A stretch of DNA of 64,000 bases from Saccharopolyspora ipomoeae (GTDB lineage: Bacteria; Actinomycetota; Actinomycetes; Mycobacteriales; Pseudonocardiaceae). The translations under genes and the position numbers were made by a program. The stretch lies in the NCBI RefSeq assembly GCF_029952525.1, contig NZ_JASAOF010000007.1:177941-241940 (forward strand), written 5' to 3'. Numbering within the stretch: the stretch's first letter is position 1; every line of letters starts with the position of its first letter. The notes beneath the pieces are model-generated. The model did not search any database. It was not told the DNA's origin and saw only the letters and a program-made list of their open reading frames with translations. Below, piece by piece: positions 42,058 through 50,601 of the stretch.

Positions 42058-42342
42058 TGACAGAAATGACAGAAATGACAGAAATACGGGCGGAGACTGT
42101 TTCTGCAGGTCACCGGCAGGTTTGCGGCGCGGTGGGGGCGTTGACAGAAATCGCCAAAAAAGTTGACAGAAATACGGGGCGGGCTTGGCGGGGGCCGGTC
42201 GGCGTCACGGTCGCTCGGGTCCGGCGATTTGTGTCAGCTTTTTCGTCGATTTCTGTCAACGCCTCGCTGACGAGCTGGGCGCGGGCTTGAACTGGGATTT
42301 CGTTGTGGGGCGGGGTTTCTGTCATTTCTGTCATTTCTGTCA
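42058..42342. other. candidate replication origin: symmetric TGACAGAAA iteron array
   Basis: Forward TGACAGAAA copies lie at 42058, 42067, 42076, 42142 and 42164. Reverse TTTCTGTCA copies lie at 42250, 42316, 42325 and 42334, with a one-mismatch copy at 42228. Each left copy mirrors a right copy exactly about position 42200, and one arm segment (GCGTTGACAGAAATCG...) is kept at 27 of 30 positions. The array sits between the replication gene and the methyltransferase gene. Iterons next to rep genes normally bind the initiator, so an origin is the leading reading. A regulatory site for the methyltransferase operon is the alternative. Confidence 0.7.
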
Positions 42343-43854
42343 GGCGCGGTAGCGGGGGTGGGTCCAGTAGATGGGGCTGCGCGGCCTGCCCCGGCCGCTG
42401 TGCGGGGGCTCGATGCAGGCGATGTGGCCGTGCTCTTCGAGTACCGCCAGGCACGGGTTGAGGTCGGCTGCCGAGTTGAAGCGGCGGGCCAGGGCTCGGT
42501 GGACGTCGCGTTTGGTGAAGCTGGTGATCTGGTGGTCGCGGATCCAGTTCAGGATCGTGTTCGCGCCGCCGATCGCCGGGTCGGCTCCGAGGCGTTCGAA
42601 GACCATCAGGGCGTGCTCGGTGAAGTACTCGCTGAGCACGCGGGCGGCCTTGGCGGTGGTGCCGTCGACGGGCTGGGCCCAGGGTTCGTCGTGGTGGCGC
42701 ACGGCGTGCAGGAGCGCGGCCAGGCGCGCGGTCTGGCCGACCTGCTTACCGGCCCAGTCGCCGATGTGGGCCCACTCCCCGCGCCGGGGGTGCAGTTTCG
42801 GCTCGATGGCGTTGTGCAGGTCGATCAGCTCGTCGTTGGCTTCGGGCGAGAACGCAAACACCGCGGGATCGGTCCACTCGTGCATGCCCATGACCAGGCC
42901 ACGGACCCGTTCGTGGTAGGCGCCGGCGACTTCCTCCGGGACCGGTGGCGGGTCGGCGATGCGGTCGCCCACAGTGTTTTCGGGCATCGAGTACAGGAAC
43001 CGCGCGAGAAGCCCGGTGCCGCGGAACTTCCGGGTCTCGGCGAGCTCGTCGATGATGGCGGGCTGCACCGTGACCCCGAGAGTCAGCGCGGGGTTGTCCA
43101 CCCGCTCGGCGGGCCTCCCCTTGCGGTCGACCAGCAGCATGTCGCCACCGTGGCCCTTGAGGAAGACGTTGAGGTTTGGTGATCCGCTGTAGCGGCCGGC
43201 GAGGATGTCGAAGATGTTGCCCTCGGCGGACAGCACCGCGAGCCGCCCGCCGTGCTGGGCCAGCATCGACGCGGTTTCCTCCGGGGTGATGTCGTCGGCG
43301 ATCAGCCGCGGCTCGGGCGGGATCTCCTTGCCGTGGACGGTGAGTGCGGCATCCAGGGCATCGGCCAGCGCCGACTCGCGCTCGTCGGCCTCGGCGGAGG
43401 TGGCGGTCCGCTCGGCCCGTTCCTGAAGGGCCTCGGCGGCCTTGCGTTCCAGGCGGGCTTGCTCGATGACCGGGCGCATCTTCTCGGCCAGGTCACGCTC
43501 GGCGAGGGTCAGCGGTGTGGTCATCGCCCGAAACACCGGGGTTTTGCGGCTCGCTGGCGGCAGAGCGACCACGGTGTAGATGTTCACCGGCTCGTCCCAG
43601 CCGGTACGGATACGGGCGATCGCCCGCCCACCAACAGCCGTGGACACCACCGACAGCGCGACGCACCCGGCGAGGTCGGGTGGCGTCTGGGTGGCCACTG
43701 CGACCGCGTCGACCTGCGCGGCCAGCCAGTCGGGCAGCACGTCCACGGGAAACGGCGGGAGAACCCGCTGGCTGCCCAGTGGAACGGGCTGGTCCCACAC
43801 CAGGCCCGGCTCGTCGTCGGGGGTGTCCGGGACGGCGGTGAGGTGTGCGGGCAT
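42340..43854 (-). CDS. DUF3987-like replication protein
   Basis: A 504-residue protein of the DUF3987/YfjI type found beside prim-pol genes in actinobacterial elements. PPDLAGCVALSVVSTAVGGRA, VNIYTVVALPPASRKTPVF (a degenerate P-loop-like region), SAEGNIFDILAGRYSG and a C-terminal winged helix (FTKRDVHRALARRF) are visible. It probably acts with the prim-pol as helicase or initiator. ATG 43854 follows GAGAGGAGG. Its 3' end touches the iteron array. The exact biochemical role is unproven. Confidence 0.8.
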   Translation of the reverse strand: MPAHLTAVPDTPDDEPGLVWDQPVPLGSQRVLPPFPVDVLPDWLAAQVDAVAVATQTPPDLAGCVALSVVSTAVGGRAIARIRTGWDEPVNIYTVVALPPASRKTPVFRAMTTPLTLAERDLAEKMRPVIEQARLERKAAEALQERAERTATSAEADERESALADALDAALTVHGKEIPPEPRLIADDITPEETASMLAQHGGRLAVLSAEGNIFDILAGRYSGSPNLNVFLKGHGGDMLLVDRKGRPAERVDNPALTLGVTVQPAIIDELAETRKFRGTGLLARFLYSMPENTVGDRIADPPPVPEEVAGAYHERVRGLVMGMHEWTDPAVFAFSPEANDELIDLHNAIEPKLHPRRGEWAHIGDWAGKQVGQTARLAALLHAVRHHDEPWAQPVDGTTAKAARVLSEYFTEHALMVFERLGADPAIGGANTILNWIRDHQITSFTKRDVHRALARRFNSAADLNPCLAVLEEHGHIACIEPPHSGRGRPRSPIYWTHPRYRA

Positions 43855-43934
43855 CGGGGCCTCCTCTCCTGCTTCGGTGGGGTGGCTGGGGCGCTGAATG
43901 CGCCCCAGCCCGGGCGTTTGGGGAAGCGGGGCGC

Positions 43935-44894
43935 TCACGCGGCCTGCCTTTCCTGGTGTGGGTGCTCGACGAGTCGGCGCGGACGTGCGGCGGCCAGGCG
44001 CAGGCCGGAGCGGATCGTGGCCTCGATCGCCTCGGGCGTCCACGGGTCGTGCGCCTTGGTGTTGGGAAGCCGGGACATGGCGTGGTGCAGGACGTCCCGC
44101 ACCCGCTGCTCGTCGACCGCTCCCCCGGCCACGAGCCGACCGAGAGCGAGGGCGGCAGTGAACAGGGTGTTGTTCTGCTGCCCTGGTTCGGCCGCTGCGA
44201 CCCGCTCCGCCTCGTTGCGCAGTGCCGCTGCCACGTAGGCCGACGGCTGGGCAGAGGCGATCTCACGCGGCCCTGAGATCGCCACAGACGGCCTTCTGGT
44301 GAGTTCCTGGACCAACCAGCCCGGCAGCTCGGCGGGTTCGGAGTCGTCGTAGAGCTCGTAGGCCCCTTCCGGAGTGACCGATCCGGGCGCGACCACGTAG
44401 CCGCCGTGCGCGCGGGTGTCGATCAGCGGCCCGAGCACGCCCGCGGTGTTGCGCAGCTCGGGTCCGGCCGGCGCCCGGAAGTACAGGTGCGTGCCGCCCG
44501 AGGGCGTCGTCACGGTGTAGGTGTCCGGGACGCTCACCCCCGCACCACGGACCAGCTCGTCGAAGGCCTCCGCGCCCGATCGCGCCGAGCCACTGCCCCG
44601 GCCGTCGCAGGTGGGAACCGTTTTGGGCTGGTCGAGGTCGACCACGACGAGCTGGGACGGCCCGGTGGCCAGGCCGATGTTGTACGGGCGGGCCGACCAG
44701 CACCGCTGGATCCGCTCCGGGTCGCTGGTCGCGCGCTGCTCCCAGCCGAGGTGCCCCTCAACGCAGGCACCGGAACCGGGGCAGGACTCGCGGCCGTGCA
44801 GCGCCGGCCGCTTGGTTCCCGGCAGCAGCGGGAACACCCGCCAGCCGAGTTCGGCCAGGCACAACGCCCAGTCAAGGAGTTGATTGGTGCTCAC
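43935..44894 (-). CDS. bifunctional DNA primase/polymerase (prim-pol)
   Basis: A 319-residue AEP-type prim-pol. The N-terminal GWRVFPLLPGTKRPA, metal-binding VVVDLDQP, TPSGGTHLYFRAP and GGYVVAPGSV define the catalytic domain; a helical domain follows. It should prime and copy the element's DNA. The start overlaps the preceding gene (ATGA). Cysteines near 38-44 (ESCPGSGAC) may hold zinc. Confidence 0.92.
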   Translation of the reverse strand: MSTNQLLDWALCLAELGWRVFPLLPGTKRPALHGRESCPGSGACVEGHLGWEQRATSDPERIQRCWSARPYNIGLATGPSQLVVVDLDQPKTVPTCDGRGSGSARSGAEAFDELVRGAGVSVPDTYTVTTPSGGTHLYFRAPAGPELRNTAGVLGPLIDTRAHGGYVVAPGSVTPEGAYELYDDSEPAELPGWLVQELTRRPSVAISGPREIASAQPSAYVAAALRNEAERVAAAEPGQQNNTLFTAALALGRLVAGGAVDEQRVRDVLHHAMSRLPNTKAHDPWTPEAIEATIRSGLRLAAARPRRLVEHPHQERQAA

Positions 44895-45127
44895 CGGTCG
44901 GCCTCCTCAACGTCGTCGGCGAATTTGTCGGCGATCCAGAGTTCGGACATGCGCCTGCCCTTCTTGCAGGTGCAGTGCGCGTCAACCGTGATTCGGCCGT
45001 GCTGCTCCTGGTAGCGACCGGTGTCGTTGCACCGGCCGCAGTCCGGCGCGGTGCGCCAACCGAGGACGGGGTGGCCGAACGGGATTTCTCCTGGAGGATT
45101 TGGCAGGTCAACCTGTCGCTTCTCCAT
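44891..45127 (-). CDS. small zinc-ribbon protein
   Basis: A 78-residue protein with CGRCNDTGRY and CTCKKGRR, a DnaJ-like CxxCxxTG zinc motif. The ATG overlaps the stop of the upstream gene (TGATG) and its own stop overlaps the prim-pol start, so the three are strictly coupled. Probably an accessory factor for replication; function unknown. Confidence 0.7.
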   Translation of the reverse strand: MEKRQVDLPNPPGEIPFGHPVLGWRTAPDCGRCNDTGRYQEQHGRITVDAHCTCKKGRRMSELWIADKFADDVEEADR

Positions 45128-45567
45128 CAGTGCCCGCATTCCGGGCAGGTGCCCTCGTGGCTGAGCCGAGCGGCGGCGTTCCGCAGCGCCGTTGCCGGGA
45201 TCTCGGTCGTAACGGGACCCGTGGGACAGCCCTCGCGGTCGAGCAAAGCCCGTGTGGTCGGATTGAGGTGGTCCCAGAGCGAAATCCCGTATCCACGGTG
45301 GGTTTGGCTCACTACCTGCGCCTTCGAGTGGCCGGTGTAGTCAGCGACCGTGACATGGACGTCGATATGCTCCGCCCCCTGCGCAAGCGCGAGCAGTTTC
45401 TCGGCGACGTCCTTCCCGCTTGACGCGATCTGCGCCTCGACGGTCTTGTTCCCGCTGAGCCATGCGCCATCGGTGATCTGCAAACCCCAGATCGGCGGCA
45501 GCGAATGCAGGGGCTGAACGGTCAGCCATTCGGCGACGTCGGTGGTGATCGCGGCGAAGTCGGACAT
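45127..45567 (-). CDS. hypothetical AICE protein
   Basis: A 146-residue protein with a mixed alpha/beta pattern and a C-terminal CPECGH that could bind zinc. No family is recognised. It is coupled on both sides, downstream of the GGDEF gene (TGATG overlap) and upstream of the zinc-ribbon gene. Confidence 0.7.
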   Translation of the reverse strand: MSDFAAITTDVAEWLTVQPLHSLPPIWGLQITDGAWLSGNKTVEAQIASSGKDVAEKLLALAQGAEHIDVHVTVADYTGHSKAQVVSQTHRGYGISLWDHLNPTTRALLDREGCPTGPVTTEIPATALRNAAARLSHEGTCPECGH

Positions 45568-46190
45568 CAGGCTGCCTCCTTGGGCAGGTCGCGGCGGCGT
45601 GTGGTCGGGCAGGTCGCCGAGGTGGTGGGCAGGCTGGTCAGGTGGGTGTGGCGCTTGAGCTCGTACATGCGGGCGTCGGCGTGCCCGGCCAGGGCCGACA
45701 GCGTGGTCGTGGTGGCGGTGTCGACGGCCGCGCCGACCGAGACGGTCAGCTGCATGCGCTGTCCGTCGATCACGCGGTTGCAGGCGAGGGCGTCGCGGTA
45801 GTGCCGGGCTCGTCCTTCGGCGTCGCGCACGTCGGCGAGATCGGGCAGCAGGACGACGAACTCGTCGCCGGAGAGCCGGACCGCCAGCTCGTCGGTGCCG
45901 GTCGTGAGCCGGGACAGGTCGGTGGCGATCGAGCGCAGAACGTGGTCGCCGGTGCGGTGGCCGTGGGTGTCGTTGATCTGCTTGAACCGGTCGACGTCGC
46001 ACATCAGCAGGCCGACGAGTTCGCCAGCAGCGGCGCGGCGCTGGGTCCGCGCGAAGGCACGGTTAAGGGCGGCGCGGTTGGCCAGGCCGGTCAGCTCGTC
46101 GGTGTGCAGCCGGGCGTGCAGGCGGTGGGCCCGCCATCCCAGTGCCACCGTGCCGGCGGCTCCCGCCAGCGCCAGGGACTTTGCGAACAT
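45567..46190 (-). CDS. GGDEF domain protein (probable diguanylate cyclase)
   Basis: A 207-residue protein. A short hydrophobic N-terminus (2-19) may be a membrane anchor. The GGDEF domain is complete: TDELTGLANR (30-39), metal-binding CDVDRFKQINDTHGHRTGD (64-82) and SGDEF (107-111), an accepted active variant. The inhibitory RxxD site before the motif is absent. It should make c-di-GMP from GTP, although some GGDEF-fold enzymes make other cyclic nucleotides. Start 46190 is chosen over a longer in-frame reading. It lies within the element's replication-transfer operon. Confidence 0.88.
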   Translation of the reverse strand: MFAKSLALAGAAGTVALGWRAHRLHARLHTDELTGLANRAALNRAFARTQRRAAAGELVGLLMCDVDRFKQINDTHGHRTGDHVLRSIATDLSRLTTGTDELAVRLSGDEFVVLLPDLADVRDAEGRARHYRDALACNRVIDGQRMQLTVSVGAAVDTATTTTLSALAGHADARMYELKRHTHLTSLPTTSATCPTTRRRDLPKEAA

Positions 46191-46271
46191 GGGTCGTACC
46201 TCCTTCGAGGTGGGGATGGCCCGCTCGACTCCGCCAGAGCACCGGCGGGCCATCCCGTTACTCGGGTGGGA

Positions 46272-46706
46272 TCAGAACGGGGGCTCGTCGTTGACCGGGG
46301 CAGCCGGCGTGAACCCGTTGGCCTGGCCGCCGGTGCTGCTGCGCTTGGCCTTGGCGACCTTGGCGGTGGCCCACTTCAGCGACGGGCCGATCTCGGTAAC
46401 CGCGAGCTCGTAGACGGTGCGCTTCTCGCCCTGATCGGTCTCGTAGGAGCGCTGTTCGAGCGCGCCGGTGGCAATCACGCGGTCGCCCTTGGACAGCGAC
46501 TCGGAGACGTTCTCGGCGGCCTGGCGCCACAGCGAGCACCGCAGGAACGTGGCCTTGTTGTCGACCCACTCCCCGCGATCGCGGTCGAAGCGGCGGGAGT
46601 TGGCGGCGATGGTGAAGTTCACGACCGCATCACCGCTGCTGACGAACTTCAGCTCGGGGTCGGCGACGACGGTTCCGACGATGGTGACTTCCGGGAGTCC
46701 GTTCAC
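46272..46706 (-). CDS. ssb: single-stranded DNA-binding protein
   Basis: A 144-residue SSB: OB-fold core ([43 protein letters not shown]), short linker and acidic tip NDEPPF that would dock repair and replication proteins. An element-borne copy, shorter in the linker than chromosomal SSB. Confidence 0.93.
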   Translation of the reverse strand: MNGLPEVTIVGTVVADPELKFVSSGDAVVNFTIAANSRRFDRDRGEWVDNKATFLRCSLWRQAAENVSESLSKGDRVIATGALEQRSYETDQGEKRTVYELAVTEIGPSLKWATAKVAKAKRSSTGGQANGFTPAAPVNDEPPF

Positions 46707-46722
46707 GGCGGGTCCTTTCCGT

Positions 46723-46956
46723 TCAGGCGGCGAGGTGGGTGGTTCCGGCGTCGGTGAGCACGGCGGTCACGCGGGCGCCGCGCTCGGCGGGTTCGGATGG
46801 GGCGATCAGGTGCTGAGCGGCGAGTTCGTGGGCGGTGTGCTGGTCGCAGCACGCCAGCCCGTCGATGAACAGATCGGGCACTTGGTTGGTGGTCATCTCG
46901 GCGCGTCCGTGGGCCACGGCCCGCAGGTAGGCGCGGTGGCGGTGCGGCAGGCCCAT
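46723..46956 (-). CDS. hypothetical small AICE protein
   Basis: A 77-residue protein, helical, with [20 protein letters not shown] and a C-terminal DAGTTHLAA resembling a winged-helix wing. It is packed between the peptidase and ssb genes on the same strand. No family recognised. Confidence 0.6.
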   Translation of the reverse strand: MGLPHRHRAYLRAVAHGRAEMTTNQVPDLFIDGLACCDQHTAHELAAQHLIAPSEPAERGARVTAVLTDAGTTHLAA

Positions 46957-46959
46957 CGC

Positions 46960-47424
46960 CTACACCCCCGCGGTAGTCAGGCGGCGTGCGCAGGCCAGGC
47001 GGTCGGTGAGGCGTTCCACGCGGGGCCAGTGCTGGATGAGCAGGGAGTGCGCGCGGCCGCGTGCGGCGGTCTCGGTCAGGGCGTTGTCGTCGCGGCGGCG
47101 GTACTTGCGCACCAGCGCCATGTCGGTGTGGCAGCCGTCTTTGGTCGAGCGGAAGGCTTTCGAGCGGCTGTAGCCGAGGTGGCGCATGGACCACAACGTC
47201 TCGGCCTCGTGTCCGGCGCACAGGCCGATCAGCAGCTCGTTGAGCAGTTCGTCGGCGAACTTGATGCGGGTGACGCCCGCGTAGCCTTCCGAGGCCGGGT
47301 AGATCTTGATCTCGTGGACCTCGCCGCCGTTGAGGACGCCGACGATGGCGTGGCCGGCTTCGTGGGCGGCGATGCGCAGCAGGTCGGGATCCAGGTCGGT
47401 GTTGCTCGGGTCGTAGTGGGACAT
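46960..47424 (-). CDS. M41-like zinc metallopeptidase domain protein
   Basis: A 154-residue protein consisting only of a peptidase-like domain. HEAGH at 21-25 gives two zinc ligands and the catalytic Glu. GLCAGHEAETL (67-77) and STKDGCHTDMALVRK (93-107) match the FtsH (M41) pattern, with Asp101 as probable third ligand. There is no AAA module and no membrane helix, so it would need another unfolding factor or natural unfolded substrates. It may cleave a regulator or an effector of the element (inference). Confidence 0.78.
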   Translation of the reverse strand: MSHYDPSNTDLDPDLLRIAAHEAGHAIVGVLNGGEVHEIKIYPASEGYAGVTRIKFADELLNELLIGLCAGHEAETLWSMRHLGYSRSKAFRSTKDGCHTDMALVRKYRRRDDNALTETAARGRAHSLLIQHWPRVERLTDRLACARRLTTAGV

Positions 47425-47442
47425 GTGCGCTCTCCCTTTGCG

Positions 47443-47919
47443 TCAGGCGAGGAACAGGGCGGGCAGGGCCAGGGCGAGGCCCAGCAGGAGCAGGTAGATG
47501 GCGTAGGTGATGCACTCGTACTTGGTCACCGCCAGGCGGGACAGGAACGCCAGCTCGGCGGCGGCGTGACCGGCGGTGTGCTTCTCGTGGCCTTCCAGGT
47601 CGGCCAGCAGGGCCTCGGCTTCGCCGACGAAGTGGGCCCAGCGCAGGAATCCGGCGTAGGCACCGCCGAGGTTGGGGCGGATCACGTGCAGCAGGAACAC
47701 CACGGCCGCGGCGGTGGGGATGGCCGCCAGGCACAGCAGCACCAGGGCGGGTGCGGCCACGCCGGTGCGGGTCATGCCGACCACGCCGGCCAGGACTCCG
47801 ACCACCAGTGCCAGCAGCCCTTGGGCCTTGGTGTCGGCCCGCTGCAGCTGTGTGGTCACCTCGCTGCGTCCTTGGTCGATGCGCTCCATCACGCCGGGCA
47901 CCGCGACGTACTCCATCAT
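47443..47919 (-). CDS. PycTM-like membrane protein (Pycsar effector family)
   Basis: A 158-residue protein with an N-terminal amphipathic region ending in RADTKAQGLL (28-36), two close helices (about 35-80, ending HVIRP), a cytoplasmic loop (about 85-130) and a C-terminal helix (135-157). The D-x-K-A motif and topology fit the membrane effector family named from Pycsar cyclic-nucleotide defence. In conjugative elements the same family is common inside transfer operons, so a structural or entry-exclusion role is equally possible. The ATG at 47919 follows GAGGAGG. Confidence 0.7.
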   Translation of the reverse strand: MMEYVAVPGVMERIDQGRSEVTTQLQRADTKAQGLLALVVGVLAGVVGMTRTGVAAPALVLLCLAAIPTAAAVVFLLHVIRPNLGGAYAGFLRWAHFVGEAEALLADLEGHEKHTAGHAAAELAFLSRLAVTKYECITYAIYLLLLGLALALPALFLA

Positions 47920-47959
47920 CGGGAACCTCCTCTCATTTTGACTACGTTCCGTAATCAAA

Positions 47960-48112
47960 TTTGGGCATACTTCGGGCCGGGAAAGTGGGTGTGCAGGGCG
48001 TGCGTAGCGCGGCTACATGAGGCGTTTCACGCGCGCACGCGCGCCCGCGCGCGTTGGACGGGGGTGAGCGGGCGTGTGCACCGTGCGCATCGTGTGCACG
48101 CGTTGCACACCC
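47960..48112. other. intergenic region with clt-like repeats and a Z-DNA-prone tract
   Basis: Downstream of traB on the minus strand, alternating purine-pyrimidine CGCGCGCACGCGCGC runs at about 48028-48054. Direct repeats GTGTGCAC lie at 48074-48081 and 48092-48099, and GTTGCACAC (inverted) at 48102-48110. TraB translocases recognise clustered short repeats (clt/TRS), often near the traB gene, so this is the best visible transfer-site candidate. Confidence 0.45.
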
Positions 48113-48119
48113 CCGCGTG

Positions 48120-50153
48120 TCACGCTGCGTATCCGGCTGCGGGGTGCGCGCGGTAGGTGCCCGGGTCGTCGGCGCGGGCGATCGCGCCTTCGTCGGCCAG
48201 GCGGGAGAGCTCGCGGGAGACCCAGGAGCGGTCCCGGCCGTGCAGCTCGCTGGGCACGTCCTTGGGGCCGAACACGTGGGTCTGGCGTCCGATCCAGGCG
48301 GCGATGTTGGCGCGGGCTTCGGCCAGGCTCGGCTTGGGCTGGGGCAGGGCGATGGTGGCCGCGCCCTCGGGCAGGTCGGGCAGCTCCTCGTCGGGGTCGA
48401 GGTCTTCCAGGTCGGGCTCGGTGGGCTCGGGCAGCGGCATCAGGCCGGACTCGGGGTCGTGCGGGTCGTCCTCGAAGTCCTGCTGCTGCAGGGAGTCCTC
48501 GAAGTTGTCCAGCAGGTCGGATGCGCTCGGCTGGGCCTCCTTCGGTCCGCGCATGGGCACGACGTCCGCCTCCTTCGGCTCGGATCGGTCGGTGGCGTCC
48601 TGGGTGCTGCGCGCCAGACCGAGAGTCGCGGCCGTGGGGCCCCACAGCTCGGGCGACTGGTCGGCGTGGGCAGCAATGTCGGCGGTGAGCGCCTGGTCGG
48701 TGCTGCGCAGCGTCCGACCCGGCGTGGCGAAGCGGGTTTCCTCGATGCCGGGAGCCTCCAGGTAGAGGCATCCGGGCATGCGGTTCTTCCAGCGCCACGG
48801 CGAGGCGCCGGCGTCGAGGGTCTGGTCCGACAGCGAGAACCCGGCGTCCTCGGGGTCTTTGACGCCGAAGCACATCGAGGCACCCAGCTGCGCGCGGACG
48901 TCGGTGCTCATCTGCCGGAAGGTGGAGCGCTGCTGGGACAGCACCAGCGAGATCCCGGCCGAGCGGGCTTCCTGGGCGATGACGTCGAACTTCTCGACGC
49001 TCTGCAGGAGCTTGGTAGCCTCCTCGACCCAGACCACCAGGTAGGCCATGCCGTGCTCGGTGTAGGCCTCGGGAACCCACTGGTCGTAGCCCCACTGCCC
49101 CAGCTGCGAGGCACGCTCGGTGATGGCCTCGGGCAGTTTGCGCAGGAGCTTCTTGCACTTGCCGTGGTCGGTGACCAGGTAGGCCTTGCTGCCTTCGAGG
49201 AACGAGACGGTCTGATCGCCCTTGGACGGGTCCAGCACCAGCAGGTTCGCGTCCCGGCGGGTCAGGATCTCGGCGGCGGTCAGCTTGAAGCCCTGCGACT
49301 TACCCGAGCCGCTCATGCCGTTGATCTGCACGTGGGTGGCGTTGCGGGCCGTGGCGGGATCACCCGGCAGCCACAGCTTGATGACCTCGGTGTCCTCGTA
49401 GACGCCGATGACCAGCGGATCCGCGATCGAGCCGCCCGGGTGCGACGGGCCGGTCCAGTCGGCGGGGTGGCGCAGCACGTCGTTGGGCACCACGGTCATT
49501 TCCGCCTGGGAGGCGTCATCGGGGTTCTCGGCGATGCGCACCGCGCCCTTGCGCAGCCCCAGGTAGCTGGCGATGAGGTCGGCCTTTTTCTGCACGTCAG
49601 CGGTTTCGATCTCGCCCGCAGGCAGCTGCAGCGGCCCCTGCACCTTGTTCGGTGCCACCGACAGCTCCCCGGTCTTGACCCCGGCGAGCTTGACCTTCTC
49701 CCACAGGTTGTCTCCCCCCTCGGAGTCCCCGCCGCGCTTGAGCGCCTTGAAGATCGACCACGACAGGGCCACCGTCGCCCCGCCGAAGGCCCACAGCTGC
49801 AGCAGCGGGGTCTCCCACGGGCCCTGGATGGTTCCGGCGGTCACCCACGCCGCGGTGATCCCCGAGGTGGCGGTGGCGAACCGGCGCACGATCGCCGCCC
49901 GAGCCCGAGAGCAGTACCAGGTCAGCGCCGTGACCCCCGTACCGAGCAGGGTCAGCCCGGCACTGGCCCAGGGCAGCGCACCCGGGGTGCTGGTCATCCA
50001 CACGTGGGCCCCGGCCGCCACCGGCCACGACGCCGCGTATCCAGCCCACTCGCTGGCGTACGGGGCGAGCCGGGAAGCCCAGTGCTTCTTCGGGGTGTAG
50101 TACTCGGCACCGGCGACCGCGAGGTCACCGTCTCCGTTCCGCTTGCTGGCCAT
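48120..50153 (-). CDS. traB: FtsK/SpoIIIE-type DNA translocase (TraB)
   Basis: A 677-residue translocase with about four N-terminal membrane helices (residues 40-130), a motor domain with Walker A GMSGSGKSQG and Walker B LVVWVEEA, an acidic linker and a C-terminal winged helix (VPSELHGRDRSWVSRELSRLADEGA) like the gamma/TRS-reading domain. Such single proteins move double-stranded plasmid or AICE DNA between mycelia. AAAGGAG precedes ATG 50153. It is the key transfer gene of the element. Confidence 0.93.
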   Translation of the reverse strand: MASKRNGDGDLAVAGAEYYTPKKHWASRLAPYASEWAGYAASWPVAAGAHVWMTSTPGALPWASAGLTLLGTGVTALTWYCSRARAAIVRRFATATSGITAAWVTAGTIQGPWETPLLQLWAFGGATVALSWSIFKALKRGGDSEGGDNLWEKVKLAGVKTGELSVAPNKVQGPLQLPAGEIETADVQKKADLIASYLGLRKGAVRIAENPDDASQAEMTVVPNDVLRHPADWTGPSHPGGSIADPLVIGVYEDTEVIKLWLPGDPATARNATHVQINGMSGSGKSQGFKLTAAEILTRRDANLLVLDPSKGDQTVSFLEGSKAYLVTDHGKCKKLLRKLPEAITERASQLGQWGYDQWVPEAYTEHGMAYLVVWVEEATKLLQSVEKFDVIAQEARSAGISLVLSQQRSTFRQMSTDVRAQLGASMCFGVKDPEDAGFSLSDQTLDAGASPWRWKNRMPGCLYLEAPGIEETRFATPGRTLRSTDQALTADIAAHADQSPELWGPTAATLGLARSTQDATDRSEPKEADVVPMRGPKEAQPSASDLLDNFEDSLQQQDFEDDPHDPESGLMPLPEPTEPDLEDLDPDEELPDLPEGAATIALPQPKPSLAEARANIAAWIGRQTHVFGPKDVPSELHGRDRSWVSRELSRLADEGAIARADDPGTYRAHPAAGYAA

Positions 50154-50205
50154 GTCTTTCGCTCCTTTCCTGGTGGCCTCGCGGTCACTCACAGCGCGAT
50201 GGGGG

Positions 50206-50562
50206 TTACTGGTCCTCGACGTTGAACTTGCGGCGCGGACGTCCCTGGTCCTGCTCCAGCGGCTCCAGGAAGTGCTTGCGGTAGGAGGTGAAGGTGCGCG
50301 GCATCTCCACCGAGCACACCGCCAGGCCCTCAGCCGCACGCCGCATGTGGCCGGCTACCAGCCGCGCCCGGACTCGGGCGTCCATGCCCATCCGGTTGGG
50401 GCCGATCACCGGGTGGTCCCGCAGGACCGCCTCCAGCTCGTCGGCGGACAGCGCCAGGTGCAGGTACGCCGGGCGCATCACCTTGCGGACGTGCTCGCAG
50501 AACTCCCGGATCTGGCGCGGGGACTCGAACACCGGGGCGGCTAGCATGTTCTGGTCGGACAT
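50206..50562 (-). CDS. conserved AICE transfer-region protein
   Basis: A 118-residue helical protein (PRQIREFCEHVRKVMRPAYLHLALSADE... MDARVRARLVAGHM). Similar small proteins lie just upstream of traB in actinobacterial elements and are sometimes called TraA. It has no membrane helix; function unknown. Confidence 0.7.
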   Translation of the reverse strand: MSDQNMLAAPVFESPRQIREFCEHVRKVMRPAYLHLALSADELEAVLRDHPVIGPNRMGMDARVRARLVAGHMRRAAEGLAVCSVEMPRTFTSYRKHFLEPLEQDQGRPRRKFNVEDQ

Positions 50563-50601
50563 GTTGTGATCCCTTCTCGATCAACGGGTGGTGCGGGAAC
50601 T

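Noticed and set aside
42058..42342. A CRISPR-like array or transposon ends for the TGACAGAAA repeats
   Set aside because: The units are 9 bp, tandem or irregularly spaced, and mirror-symmetric, with no uniform spacers, no cas genes and no transposase.
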